DNA from: Anaerostipes hominis (ex Lee et al. 2021)
GTDB taxonomy: Bacteria; Bacillota; Clostridia; Lachnospirales; Lachnospiraceae
Assembly: GCF_002270485.1 (NCBI RefSeq)
Contig: NZ_NQOG01000001.1
Span: 415,932-479,931, forward strand
Reading direction: 5' to 3'
Length of the DNA: 64,000 nucleotides
Both the position numbers and the translations under genes were made by a program. This document shows positions 17,224 to 25,973 of the stretch, one piece after another. Below the pieces are notes generated by a model. The model searched no databases. It was not told where the DNA came from and worked only from the letters and a program-made list of their open reading frames with translations. Numbering within the stretch: position 1 is the first letter of the stretch; every line of letters starts with the position of its first letter.

Positions 17224-17864
17224 TGTTTACCTCCCTGTAAAGACCTTGTATATTCATACATACTCTGAAATATGATAGAAACAGAAACCGCTCCCGCATC
17301 CTCATAGCCCAGAGACCGCTCTCCCAAAAACTTCGCTCTCCCAAATTTGGCAGTATAGTTTTTTGTATTTTCTGCTCCCTCGGCAGCTACTTTCCATGCA
17401 GTCTTTAACAGCTCCTCAATTTCTCTTTCTTCAGATTCCTCCATGGCCCTTACTGCGGGAGCAAGGGCATCAATCATCGTCTTATCGCCTTCATCGGCTC
17501 CTCCGGCAGACTTAATTCTTTTAAGACCGCTTTCACACATTCCCCTCAGCAGTTCAGCATCCAGCTTTTCCTGCTCTGGCTGCTTTAAAATACCTAGAAA
17601 AATGGCCGAGAAAATAACTCCCGAAGCGCCTCCCATGGAATTCATCATCGCCATGCCGAGACCTCCGAAGATCTCACGGATTGTCTGCGGCTGCTCTTCG
17701 GCCAGGAACTTCTTCACCGCCGTAAATCCCCGCTCGATCCCCATACCGTGATCCCCGTCTCCGGTTTTTCCGTCGATCTCACACAGCAGATCTTTTTTCC
17801 CTATCATTTGATCCGCCACATAGTTCATCATTTCCGATACATTGGCGGCGTTCATCTCCTTCAT
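17220..17864 (-). CDS. dhaL: Dihydroxyacetone kinase, DhaL-type ADP/ATP-binding subunit
   Basis: This 214-residue DhaL/Dak2-domain protein has the Mg/nucleotide-binding motif GKTGDGDHG near the N-terminus, GGASGVIFSAIF and a C-terminal GRAKFLGERSLGYEDAGAVS. With DhaK it transfers phosphate to dihydroxyacetone or a related ketotriose/ketotetrose. No DhaM is nearby, so I cannot tell whether the phosphoryl donor is ATP or a PTS phosphoprotein encoded elsewhere. The start at 17864 is 4 nt past the dhaK stop; an earlier ATG at 17924 lies inside dhaK. It overlaps the aldolase start. Confidence 0.85.
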   Translation of the reverse strand: MKEMNAANVSEMMNYVADQMIGKKDLLCEIDGKTGDGDHGMGIERGFTAVKKFLAEEQPQTIREIFGGLGMAMMNSMGGASGVIFSAIFLGILKQPEQEKLDAELLRGMCESGLKRIKSAGGADEGDKTMIDALAPAVRAMEESEEREIEELLKTAWKVAAEGAENTKNYTAKFGRAKFLGERSLGYEDAGAVSVSIIFQSMYEYTRSLQGGKQ

Positions 17865-17868
17865 CTTC

Positions 17869-18873
17869 TTACCCGTCCTTTCCATACTTTTGGGTATAAC
17901 ACCGTGTACAGGCCGGCTGATCATACAGCCGTTTCAGCTCCTCATCCAATATAAATAAGGAGACAGACGCACCGGCCATTTCCAGTGAAGTACAGTACTT
18001 TCCGACAATGTTGTCATATAAGATGACTCCTGCTTCTTTTAACAGCTCACATGCCTTTTTGTTAATGATGTAAAGTTCCAGATCAGTTGTGGCTGCCATT
18101 CCATTTACAAGAAGCACTGCCTCCCTGCCTTTCAGATCTCCAAATTCTTCTTTAAGATCGCCAATCATTTTTTCTGTCAGTTCATCCGCAGATACGAGTG
18201 ACTCTCTGGAAATCCCCGGTTCGCCATGAATCCCCATGCCGTACTCATATTCCTCTTCTCCCAGTTCAAAATTCGGTGGATTTCCGGGAATAGAACACGG
18301 AGTTATTGCGATTCCGATGGTTCGCACATGCTCATTGGCTCTCTCTGCTGCTTCTTTCACCTCTTCAAGAGAATATCCGAGTTCTGCCGCGGCCCCTGCT
18401 GCCTTGGCAACAAACAGAATGCCTGCCACTCCCCGCCTTCCCTTCTTATCCTCCTTTGGGGCAGAGGCAATATCATCATTGACAATGACATGGGAGACTT
18501 TCACTCCCTCCATCGATGCCAGGTCCTCCGCCACATCAAAGTTCATGGTATCTCCGGCATAATTCCAGATCAGACATAAAACGCCCTTCCCCTGATCTGC
18601 CGCCTTGATCGTTTCCTTGATCGTGTATGGATCAGGAGAAGCAAAAACATTCCCCACTGCCGCTCCGGTAAGCATTCCTTTTCCGACCAGTCCGGAGAGC
18701 ATTGGTTCATGACCGCTGCCTCCACCAGATACAATGGCTGTTTTCCCATTCCTCTCTTTTGAAATAATTCCGCACGCATCCGGCACTTTTTCATATAAAT
18801 CTCCATTGGCGTATAACAGTCCCTGTAAACTTTCCTCCACCACTTTCAGAGGATCGTTGATGATTTTCTTCAT
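17869..18873 (-). CDS. dhaK: Dihydroxyacetone kinase, DhaK-type substrate-binding subunit
   Basis: This 334-residue DhaK-domain protein has SGGGSGHEP at about residues 49-57, NYAGD (substrate-binding Asp) and GMGIHGEPG with the His that forms the covalent hemiaminal to the ketose. All key residues for DHA-type binding are present. Some paralogues act on tetruloses, so substrate identity stays open. Its start overlaps the stop of the small membrane gene (ATGA), a sign of translational coupling. Confidence 0.87.
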   Translation of the reverse strand: MKKIINDPLKVVEESLQGLLYANGDLYEKVPDACGIISKERNGKTAIVSGGGSGHEPMLSGLVGKGMLTGAAVGNVFASPDPYTIKETIKAADQGKGVLCLIWNYAGDTMNFDVAEDLASMEGVKVSHVIVNDDIASAPKEDKKGRRGVAGILFVAKAAGAAAELGYSLEEVKEAAERANEHVRTIGIAITPCSIPGNPPNFELGEEEYEYGMGIHGEPGISRESLVSADELTEKMIGDLKEEFGDLKGREAVLLVNGMAATTDLELYIINKKACELLKEAGVILYDNIVGKYCTSLEMAGASVSLFILDEELKRLYDQPACTRCYTQKYGKDG

Positions 18874-19079
18874 TTTCTCATCCTCCGTTCTTTTCTCATT
18901 TTCTTACCCTCATAAAATTCTCCGAAACCGGCATCTTCATAAAAATAAGTCAACAGGATAGCCAGCACAAAACAGCAGCCGCTCAAAAACAGATCCCACG
19001 CAAATACGCTTACCACAAGAAACAAAGTATCCACCAGGGCCAGGACCGCAAACAATATTTTCTTGCTCCTCTTACTCAT
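18870..19079 (-). CDS. Small two-helix membrane protein of the PTS/DhaK operon
   Basis: A 69-residue protein starting at 19079 (AAAGGAG upstream). It has two hydrophobic segments (about residues 7-24 and 28-45) separated by a short turn, then a very basic C-terminus (KKMRKERRMRK). I do not recognise the family. Its position between EIIC and dhaK, overlapping dhaK by four bases, suggests it belongs to this pathway, perhaps as an accessory of the transporter (inference). Confidence 0.6.
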   Translation of the reverse strand: MSKRSKKILFAVLALVDTLFLVVSVFAWDLFLSGCCFVLAILLTYFYEDAGFGEFYEGKKMRKERRMRK

Positions 19080-19105
19080 AAAAACAAATCTCCTTTTTCT
19101 CCGCA

Positions 19106-20470
19106 CTATGCCTCGGTCTTAATGCCGAGTTCTTTGGCAAATTCCATATCTTCTCTCTTAATGGATTTAAAATAGTAAACTGCCAGCGGAATGGTGACGA
19201 CAAGTATGACAATGGCAATGATGTTTTTTTCAGATGCCGCCGCAAAAACCCAGCGAAGTTCTGATATATCGATGCCGAACCATGCAAGCATCTGTCCCTT
19301 CGGCACGGATGCCCCGCCGGTGATCTGTGCAAGCTTTGTAAAATGCGGCGCAAAATAAGAAGCCACATACAGATGAAGCGGAAGGCCGATCAACGTACCG
19401 ATCGCCATTTTCAGCATATTTCCCATAGTAAGATAAAACAGCGGAACGATCAGACAGATATCCATCAGTCCTCCGAATGGGAGCACGATATTTCCCGGCA
19501 GAAAGATTGCATAGATGAAGATTACCGGGATCGCAAGGATCATCATCAGCCAGTGTTCGGAACGGCCTGCCATAACCGGCCAGTCCATTCCGATGGAAAT
19601 ATCTCTTCCATGGAACTTCTTCTTCATAAATTCTGTCGCCCCATTGCTCACCGGTGTCAGAGCGGTCATGAAAAGTTTCGCCACCATAGGGAACAGCGTC
19701 AGCGCTGTACCTGCCTGTACGCCAAGAGTCAGCACTTCTTTATAGTCATAGCCTCCGAAAATCCCAATAAAACATCCTACAATGAATCCCATGATGTGAT
19801 TCTCACCAAAGATTCCGATCTTGTCCCGGATCTTCTGGGCATCGATGTTCATGCTGTCCGGAATAATTTTGTCCAGAAAATGAGTGAGCGGATAGTAATA
19901 AATGCCTGCCAGGAACATCGGATGCGGCATGGAGATCCCCGGTATTCCGGTGAGTTTCTGAAGCCGGTATTTTGTGCAGTCTGCATTTTTCAGTTCAAAT
20001 ACACACTGTATAATGGCACAGGCAAACCCGATTGCCGGATTTCCGCTTACATAAGCCACAAGAAACGCTGTACATACCTTATTTCCCACGTTCCACATAT
20101 CCACATTCAGACAGTTTGTAAAACCGACTGCCAGTAGAAGAATATTGATTCCAATCTGCACCGGGAACATGAGGAATGCATACTCCCATGTCCAGCAAAG
20201 ACCGAGTGCCGGTGCCCATCCCATATCCAGCGCCTTCAACTGGACACCTGTATTTTGCACGAATGCCTGAGCTGCCGCGCCGACACTGTCTGTCATCAAT
20301 GACATCACATGATTCATTCCTACTAAAGCCACACCCAGAGTAAGACCTGCTGAAAATGCCTTGGTAGGTTTCATTCCTAATATGATTCCGATCAGTGTAA
20401 TGACGATTGGTAAAAATACACTGGCTCCTAAGTCTACTAATCCCTGAAAGACAGTCTGTAATATATCCAT
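19106..20470 (-). CDS. PTS galactitol-family transporter subunit IIC
   Basis: This 454-residue membrane component of a Gat-family phosphotransferase system has about ten hydrophobic segments. Typical motifs are LGASVFLPIVITLIGIILG at the N-terminus and VSNGATEFMKKKFHG in the middle. It translocates the sugar or polyol while EIIB phosphorylates it. The Gat family handles galactitol, arabitol and related polyols; the true substrate is not readable here. It lies 24 nt after the EIIB gene. Confidence 0.88.
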   Translation of the reverse strand: MDILQTVFQGLVDLGASVFLPIVITLIGIILGMKPTKAFSAGLTLGVALVGMNHVMSLMTDSVGAAAQAFVQNTGVQLKALDMGWAPALGLCWTWEYAFLMFPVQIGINILLLAVGFTNCLNVDMWNVGNKVCTAFLVAYVSGNPAIGFACAIIQCVFELKNADCTKYRLQKLTGIPGISMPHPMFLAGIYYYPLTHFLDKIIPDSMNIDAQKIRDKIGIFGENHIMGFIVGCFIGIFGGYDYKEVLTLGVQAGTALTLFPMVAKLFMTALTPVSNGATEFMKKKFHGRDISIGMDWPVMAGRSEHWLMMILAIPVIFIYAIFLPGNIVLPFGGLMDICLIVPLFYLTMGNMLKMAIGTLIGLPLHLYVASYFAPHFTKLAQITGGASVPKGQMLAWFGIDISELRWVFAAASEKNIIAIVILVVTIPLAVYYFKSIKREDMEFAKELGIKTEA

Positions 20471-20494
20471 AGTTTTCCTCCTCTTTTTCTTTTG

Positions 20495-20785
20495 CTATTT
20501 TCTGAATTCCTCTAAAATCTTCTGTAATTCTTCCTCTGCCCCCATCCCTGTAATAAACGGGACTCCGTTAAAGGTAGGAAGATCAAATTCTTTTTCTCCT
20601 TCTCCGCAGATGGACACATAAATGTCCGCTACTTTTTCATACTGAGGCATAGAATTTATATTGATAGCTTCAATGCGGAACTCTGACGGACTGATCCCGT
20701 TCTTTTCTAAAAGATCCGCAAGTTTTACCGCACAAGTCTGGGAAGTTGCAACCCCTCCCCCGCATGCTACAACGATTGTCTTCAT
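20495..20785 (-). CDS. PTS galactitol-type EIIB
   Basis: A 96-residue EIIB domain protein with the phospho-acceptor Cys8 in VACGGGVATSQ and the typical P-loop-like turn. It passes phosphate from EIIA to the incoming substrate. The start at 20785 has GGAG nine bases upstream; the longer ORF start at 20821 lies within the EIIA gene. It is encoded between EIIA and EIIC. Confidence 0.87.
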   Translation of the reverse strand: MKTIVVACGGGVATSQTCAVKLADLLEKNGISPSEFRIEAININSMPQYEKVADIYVSICGEGEKEFDLPTFNGVPFITGMGAEEELQKILEEFRK

Positions 20786-20801
20786 AATAATATCTCCTTC
20801 C

Positions 20802-21263
20802 TCAAAGATCTGCCGCCTCATAGACGACCTGATAGATTTTCTCTGCAGTTTCTGCTTCTCTCAGCTTTTTCAATACTTCCCTGTCGCTGAACATCCCTAT
20901 GATCTTCTGAAGTATCTTTAAATGAGCCTCCGGATCTTTTAATGCCAGCATAAAGACCATTTCAACGTCCAATGTATTTTTTTTATTTCCCATCTCGTGA
21001 AACGGAATCGGGTTTTCCAGACGGGCAATACTGATGCAGGCCTCATTTACATGGGCGCTGTCCGTATGGGGCATGGCGATCAGCAGCCCATCTGTGTGAA
21101 GTCCGGTAGGATATTTTTCTTCCCGCTCTTTTAACGCCGCCACATAGCTGTTTTTTGTAATACCTTCCTTCTCAAGTCTTCCTCCCATGATCTCAAAAAG
21201 CATATCCCTGCTTTTTGCCCGCAGATGATCATAGATGTAATCTTTCCTTAATAAAGTCTCCAT
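20802..21263 (-). CDS. PTS EIIA, fructose/galactitol type
   Basis: A 153-residue PTS_EIIA type 2 domain with the phospho-His in IAMPHTDS (His66). It receives phosphate from HPr and donates to EIIB. A second EIIA-like domain is fused to the operon's regulator, so transport status can be read by the regulator. It lies 18 nt after the dehydrogenase gene. Confidence 0.87.
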   Translation of the reverse strand: METLLRKDYIYDHLRAKSRDMLFEIMGGRLEKEGITKNSYVAALKEREEKYPTGLHTDGLLIAMPHTDSAHVNEACISIARLENPIPFHEMGNKKNTLDVEMVFMLALKDPEAHLKILQKIIGMFSDREVLKKLREAETAEKIYQVVYEAADL

Positions 21264-21281
21264 TGCTTCTCCCCTGTCTTC

Positions 21282-22298
21282 TCAGTAAACAATACAGTTT
21301 TTAATGACCTTTCCTGCCGCATGTTCCCTTATGGCTGCCTCTGTCTCTTCGATCGGATACTCATGTTCTACAAAATCCTCTGCCTTTATGGCTCCCATTT
21401 TCAGTAGTTCAAATGCCGCATTTACATGGATTGGTGTCGTATGGAAAACGCCTTTGATCGTGATCTGCTCATAGTGCATTCTTGTACAGTCAATATTGAC
21501 TGTGGTATCTTTTTTCGTGCCTCCAAAGCAGAGCACCTGGCCTCCTGCTCTCACCTGGCGGAAAGCGGTCTCCCAGACAGCCGGAAGACCTGCCGCCTCG
21601 ATAGCCACATCCACACCTCTGGAGTCTTCTGTCAAATCCCTCACCGCCTGAATCTGATCCTGCTCCTCAATATTGATTGTCTCGGCTGCTCCAAGCTTTG
21701 CCGCCAGAGAAAGACGGTTCGGCTGCATATCGCAGGCGATCACCCTGGCCCCTCTTAAATAAGCCAGACGGATAAACATCAGCCCAATCGGTCCGCAGCC
21801 ATTGACTACTACCGTGTCTCCCAGTTCAATTTCTACATTTGAGATCCCATACACCGCGCATGACAGCGGTTCTGTCAGAGCCGCCTGTTTGTAGTCCATA
21901 TCATCCGGCAGCTTAAACATAGTCTCTTCCACGATATTTTTCGGAATCAGCTGATACTCTCCGTAAGCCCCAAGATTGGACGGCAGATCCGCACACATGG
22001 AGTGCTGGCCCTTTTTACACCAGTAACATTTATGGCATGGAGCCGTATTATGGGCCACCACCCTGTCTCCGACTTTAAATTTCGTAACGCCTTCGCCTAC
22101 TGCCACGACATCTCCGGAAGCCTCATGCCCGATCAGATGCGGCGTCTGGTATCTGTATCCTCTCATGAACATTTTGCAGTCGGTACCGCATGTCAGGGTC
22201 ACTTTGTTTTTTACGACTACTTCCCCCGGCCCTGGTTCCGGCACCGGTGCATCCTCTACTCTGATATCCTCAATTCCATAATAAACAACTCTCTTCAT
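21282..22298 (-). CDS. Zinc-dependent medium-chain dehydrogenase (GatD/sorbitol dehydrogenase-like)
   Basis: This 338-residue MDR enzyme has the catalytic-zinc signature GHEASGDVVAVGEGV, the structural-zinc cysteines CHKCYWCKKGQHSMC (about residues 93-107) and the cofactor loop VVNGCGPIGLMFI. Family members oxidise polyols or polyol phosphates with NAD. In this operon it most likely oxidises the polyol phosphate made by the PTS to a ketose phosphate, as GatD does (inference from context). Confidence 0.87.
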   Translation of the reverse strand: MKRVVYYGIEDIRVEDAPVPEPGPGEVVVKNKVTLTCGTDCKMFMRGYRYQTPHLIGHEASGDVVAVGEGVTKFKVGDRVVAHNTAPCHKCYWCKKGQHSMCADLPSNLGAYGEYQLIPKNIVEETMFKLPDDMDYKQAALTEPLSCAVYGISNVEIELGDTVVVNGCGPIGLMFIRLAYLRGARVIACDMQPNRLSLAAKLGAAETINIEEQDQIQAVRDLTEDSRGVDVAIEAAGLPAVWETAFRQVRAGGQVLCFGGTKKDTTVNIDCTRMHYEQITIKGVFHTTPIHVNAAFELLKMGAIKAEDFVEHEYPIEETEAAIREHAAGKVIKNCIVY

Positions 22299-22382
22299 CT
22301 TTCTTCCTCCTGATAATGAAATTAATTTGCTGCTTCTATACCGGGCCGTCGCCCGAAATCTGCCTGCAGATGAAACACGAAT

Positions 22383-24431
22383 TTAACAATACGTTTTTAT
22401 AATCTCTCTGATTTCTTCTTTGCTGCCTGCTTCAGCGATCCTTCTGACATCTCTTTCACTCTCCGATAGTTTTGCCAGCTGCAAAATAGCTTTTAAATGC
22501 TTCTTTTCATCCACCGGGGACAGCATAACAAACAAATGGATATTGAGACCGCCGAATAAAACCCCCTCTTTTACAGTTACAAGTGAAAGTCCCACTCTCT
22601 TTGTGTCTTTATCCGGCATCGCGTGGGGCACTGCAATTCTTCCTCCGAAAATAATATGTACCGAATTGTCGTGATACTGGGCAAGAACTCTTTTTACATA
22701 TCTCTCTTCTGCATTCCCGTGGCCGATCAGCGGTCCGGAAGCCATCTGCATGACCTCTCTCCAGCCTTCTGCCCGGTCTGTTTGGATAATATATTCGTCA
22801 CTCAGAAAATCCATCAGACTGAGGTCTTCCTGATCCTCTGAGTCTCCGAATCCTGTATCTGAAATTCTGGAAGAAAAATATTTCTTCAGATCTTTTAGCA
22901 GCTGCATTTCATTTCTTATCATGCCGTGCTGTTTTATAATCCTCAGCACTTCCTCCAAGTCATAGTCTGCCACTGCGATTCCATATACTTCTTCCATTAC
23001 CTGCCGTCTCAACTGCCTCCGCTCTTTCTGTGAAAGCACCGGTTCCACCACAAAGAGCTTCTTTTCTGTGTTGAGATAAACCGATGAAAAAACAAACTCA
23101 TACCTGCTTTCCTCCCACTCTTCAAACTCTCTCACCGATATTGCATCCAGAAAAATAAATTCGGGGAACAAATCCTTCAGGGCACTGTGCATGATCTTGG
23201 AAACTGTGATCCCGTTGGGACACACGACCAGAGCCCTCGGTTTTTCGGTAATCTTTGTACCCTGCCGCCGAAACCAGCTGGCCATGAACAGCGTCAAAAA
23301 TTTAAGTTCTGCATCCGGAACCCTGCTGCCGATCAGCTGTTCCACCGGTCCGATACATCCTCTCATGATCGTATGTATTTCTTTTAGTTCCTCCTGATAC
23401 ATCTCTATGTTGACAATATCCAGCAGGTTTCCTGATAGTGTCAGGTTATATTTCATTCGGTAGTAAGCGGGCTTCATGTGTTTGAGAAGCATCTCTTTTA
23501 ACTCTTCTCTCTCCTTAAATACCACACAGGTTTTATTCTCAAAGTCATGTACCATCTCTTCAATTGCATCCCGGATCACAGAAACTTTTTCTTCTGACAA
23601 AATCCCCAGTTCAGATATATTTGCGGACAACAGCATAAGAGCGATAAAAAACCGTTCCTGCCTGGGTACTTTCCCAAGCTCCGCCAGCAATTCGTTGGCC
23701 ATGGCATATTCCTTCGTATCAGTCAATTCCTCATAAAGCATTTCTGCCTCATCCAAATATTTGCCGTCCTTAATTCTACGGCATACCAGAGCCAGACAGT
23801 ACGGACTGGAATCCATTTTCTCGTCTGTAAACGTTACGCCCAGTTTTCTCTCAATGGTCTCCAGCCAATCCCGGTATTTCTGCACCTGGTCTTCCTTAAG
23901 TCTCCCGAGTTTCCGCACCAGCTGCCTGCCGTCCAGAAGGCAGATCAGCTGTCCTGCCATATCGATCAAAAGCTTTCGTTTCTCAAACTCTTTTCCATCT
24001 ATGATATACCCCTGCTGCCTTGTATACTTTAACTTTGATCCATAGTCCGCAAAAAGCTGCTGGACCGCCTTTAAATCACTCAGCACCGTATTTTTACTGA
24101 CTTTCAGTTCAGAAATAAAATGCTGCAGTGAGAGATCACTCTGTGTCAGGATCATAAATGCTATGATCTGTACCCTCTCTGTCTCGGAATAAAAGTAATC
24201 CTTCTTTTGCCGGAGTACTTCTCTGATCTCTTTTCCGACTTCCAGATTTCCATTTCGCTTTTTCTTTACAGGCGGTATATTCTGCTCCGCCAAATACGCG
24301 TTGATCTTTTTCAGACTGTAATCCATCTGCCGCCTGGTCAGACGAAATTTCTCTTCAATCTCACCGGAATTTTTTCGAAATCCTGCGGCAAGATCCCTGA
24401 GAATTGCACTGCTTCTCTCGTCCAGATACAT
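22383..24431 (-). CDS. PRD-containing transcriptional regulator with EIIB and EIIA domains
   Basis: This 682-residue MtlR/LicR-type activator has N-terminal HTH regions (about residues 1-130), two PRD domains (about 165-385), a Gat-type EIIB domain (VVCPNGITVSKI, Cys near 415) and a C-terminal EIIA domain (RIAVPHAMPDKDT, His near 600). PTS-dependent phosphorylation of such proteins couples operon expression to substrate transport. I start at 24431 with GGAGG upstream. It is the first gene of the operon and sits just behind the promoter at 24456-24484. Confidence 0.85.
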   Translation of the reverse strand: MYLDERSSAILRDLAAGFRKNSGEIEEKFRLTRRQMDYSLKKINAYLAEQNIPPVKKKRNGNLEVGKEIREVLRQKKDYFYSETERVQIIAFMILTQSDLSLQHFISELKVSKNTVLSDLKAVQQLFADYGSKLKYTRQQGYIIDGKEFEKRKLLIDMAGQLICLLDGRQLVRKLGRLKEDQVQKYRDWLETIERKLGVTFTDEKMDSSPYCLALVCRRIKDGKYLDEAEMLYEELTDTKEYAMANELLAELGKVPRQERFFIALMLLSANISELGILSEEKVSVIRDAIEEMVHDFENKTCVVFKEREELKEMLLKHMKPAYYRMKYNLTLSGNLLDIVNIEMYQEELKEIHTIMRGCIGPVEQLIGSRVPDAELKFLTLFMASWFRRQGTKITEKPRALVVCPNGITVSKIMHSALKDLFPEFIFLDAISVREFEEWEESRYEFVFSSVYLNTEKKLFVVEPVLSQKERRQLRRQVMEEVYGIAVADYDLEEVLRIIKQHGMIRNEMQLLKDLKKYFSSRISDTGFGDSEDQEDLSLMDFLSDEYIIQTDRAEGWREVMQMASGPLIGHGNAEERYVKRVLAQYHDNSVHIIFGGRIAVPHAMPDKDTKRVGLSLVTVKEGVLFGGLNIHLFVMLSPVDEKKHLKAILQLAKLSESERDVRRIAEAGSKEEIREIIKTYC

Positions 24432-24455
24432 ATCGCATTCCCTCCTTACAAACTC

Positions 24456-24484
24456 ATTGTATTGTACGTAATACATGAATTCAA
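24456..24484 (-). promoter_or_regulatory. Promoter with palindromic operator for the PTS/DhaK/aldolase operon
   Basis: On the minus strand, -35 TTGAAT (24479-24484), 17-bp spacer, -10 TACAAT (24456-24461). The spacer carries the palindrome TGTATT-N6-AATACA (24458-24475), well placed for a repressor. Further upstream (24483-24535) are two more dyads built on AATTTCATT and TTCATCCCA, candidate activator sites. Confidence 0.6.
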
Positions 24485-24555
24485 TTTCATTTCATCCCAC
24501 TTTTTGTTCAGTTTGTACAATGAAATTGGGATGAATACCAAAAAAGCACGAAAAT

Positions 24556-24586
24556 AAAGGGCCTTGGATAATTCCAAGACCCTTTT
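24556..24586 (-). terminator. Intrinsic terminator after the NSS transporter
   Basis: A stem of 6+6 bp with one mismatch (24556-24568 with 24573-24585), followed on the minus strand by TTTATTTTC. It ends the response regulator-kinase-transporter transcript before the PTS operon promoter. Confidence 0.8.
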
Positions 24587-24600
24587 GATATTCTGCCTTT

Positions 24601-25971
24601 TTATTTAAATTTGTCAATGTAACCCTGTATAAATATAAAAATAACGATCAGCGGAAGAATAAATGTAACATATTTTCTCGTCCATTCCGGATATTTAATT
24701 CCTTTTCCCGCATTGGCCTCTTCACTGAAGTTCTTCCATCCCCAGCCGTATTTTGTCACACAGAACAGAAGATACACTAAAGATCCCAGTGGAAGAATAT
24801 TGTTGCTCACAATAAAATCCTCCAGATCCTGAATCGTACTGTTCGCCCCAAAAGGCATGATATGGCTCCACACATTAAAGCCCAGTGCACACGGAAGCGA
24901 CAGTATGGTGATCAGTATCCCATTGAAAACACTCGCTTTCTTGACTGTCCAGCCCCATAAATCCTGTGCAAAAGAAATGATATTCTGAAACACTGCTATG
25001 ATTGTCGACAGCGCCGCAAAGGACATAAACAGGAAGAACAGGGCTCCCCATATCCTGGCACCCGGCATCTCGTTAAATACATTCGGCAGTGTGATAAATA
25101 CCAGGTTTGGTCCGCTGTCCGGCCGCACTCCGAAAGCAAAGCAGGCCGGAAAGATAATCAGTCCTGACATAAGAGCTACAAGTGTATCCAATACGGCCAC
25201 GCTGACAGCTTCTCCTGTCAGACGGTAAGACCGGTCAATATAGCTTCCGAAAATTGCGATAGCTCCGATCCCAAGGCTCAGCGTAAAGAACGCCTGTCCC
25301 ATAGCCGCAGAGACTACTTTCATGATTCCCTGCTCCTTCATGGCCTGGAAATCCGGCACAAGATAGAATGCAAGCCCTTTTGAGGCCCCCGGAAGTGTGA
25401 CTGCTCTTATGACCAGCACAAGAATAACCACAAATAAACAAGACATCATGACTGTAGTAATCTTTTCCACACCATTCTGAAGCCCCAGAGAACAGATTAA
25501 AAATCCAACAATAATGACAACCAGCATCCAGAAAATCAGCACTTCCGGCTTTGATAAAAGTTCTCCGAACACAGCCTCAACCTGTTTCGGATTTTTACCC
25601 ACAAAATCGCCTTTCAGCATCTTGAAGAAATAACTGATCATCCATCCTGCCACAGTCGTATAAAACATCATCAGCAGATAGTTTCCTGCCATTCCGAAAT
25701 AGCTGTACCAATGCCACTTTGTTCCCTCGGGCTCCAATGTCTGAAACGAAGTTGCGATACTTTTCTGGCTGGCACGCCCCACTGAAAACTCCATGACCAT
25801 GATCGGCAGTCCCAGCGCAAATAAGAAAAACAAATATACCAATACGAAGGCAGCTCCCCCGTACTGTCCGGTTACAAACGGAAACCTCCACACATTCCCG
25901 ATTCCTATGGCGCATCCTGCCGATATTAAGATAAATCCAATCCTCGACGAAAACTTTTCTCTCTTTTCCAT
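24601..25971 (-). CDS. Neurotransmitter:sodium symporter (NSS/SNF) family transporter
   Basis: This 456-residue sodium-coupled transporter has about 11-12 transmembrane segments. The unwound TM1 motif CAIGIGNVWRFPFVTGQYGG at about residues 19-38 forms the sodium and amino-acid site in LeuT-like proteins. Bacterial members import amino acids such as tryptophan, tyrosine or branched-chain amino acids; specificity is not visible. It starts two bases after the histidine-kinase stop, so it is in the same operon as the two-component system, which is an uncommon pairing. Confidence 0.9.
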   Translation of the reverse strand: MEKREKFSSRIGFILISAGCAIGIGNVWRFPFVTGQYGGAAFVLVYLFFLFALGLPIMVMEFSVGRASQKSIATSFQTLEPEGTKWHWYSYFGMAGNYLLMMFYTTVAGWMISYFFKMLKGDFVGKNPKQVEAVFGELLSKPEVLIFWMLVVIIVGFLICSLGLQNGVEKITTVMMSCLFVVILVLVIRAVTLPGASKGLAFYLVPDFQAMKEQGIMKVVSAAMGQAFFTLSLGIGAIAIFGSYIDRSYRLTGEAVSVAVLDTLVALMSGLIIFPACFAFGVRPDSGPNLVFITLPNVFNEMPGARIWGALFFLFMSFAALSTIIAVFQNIISFAQDLWGWTVKKASVFNGILITILSLPCALGFNVWSHIMPFGANSTIQDLEDFIVSNNILPLGSLVYLLFCVTKYGWGWKNFSEEANAGKGIKYPEWTRKYVTFILPLIVIFIFIQGYIDKFK

Positions 25972-25973
25972 AA

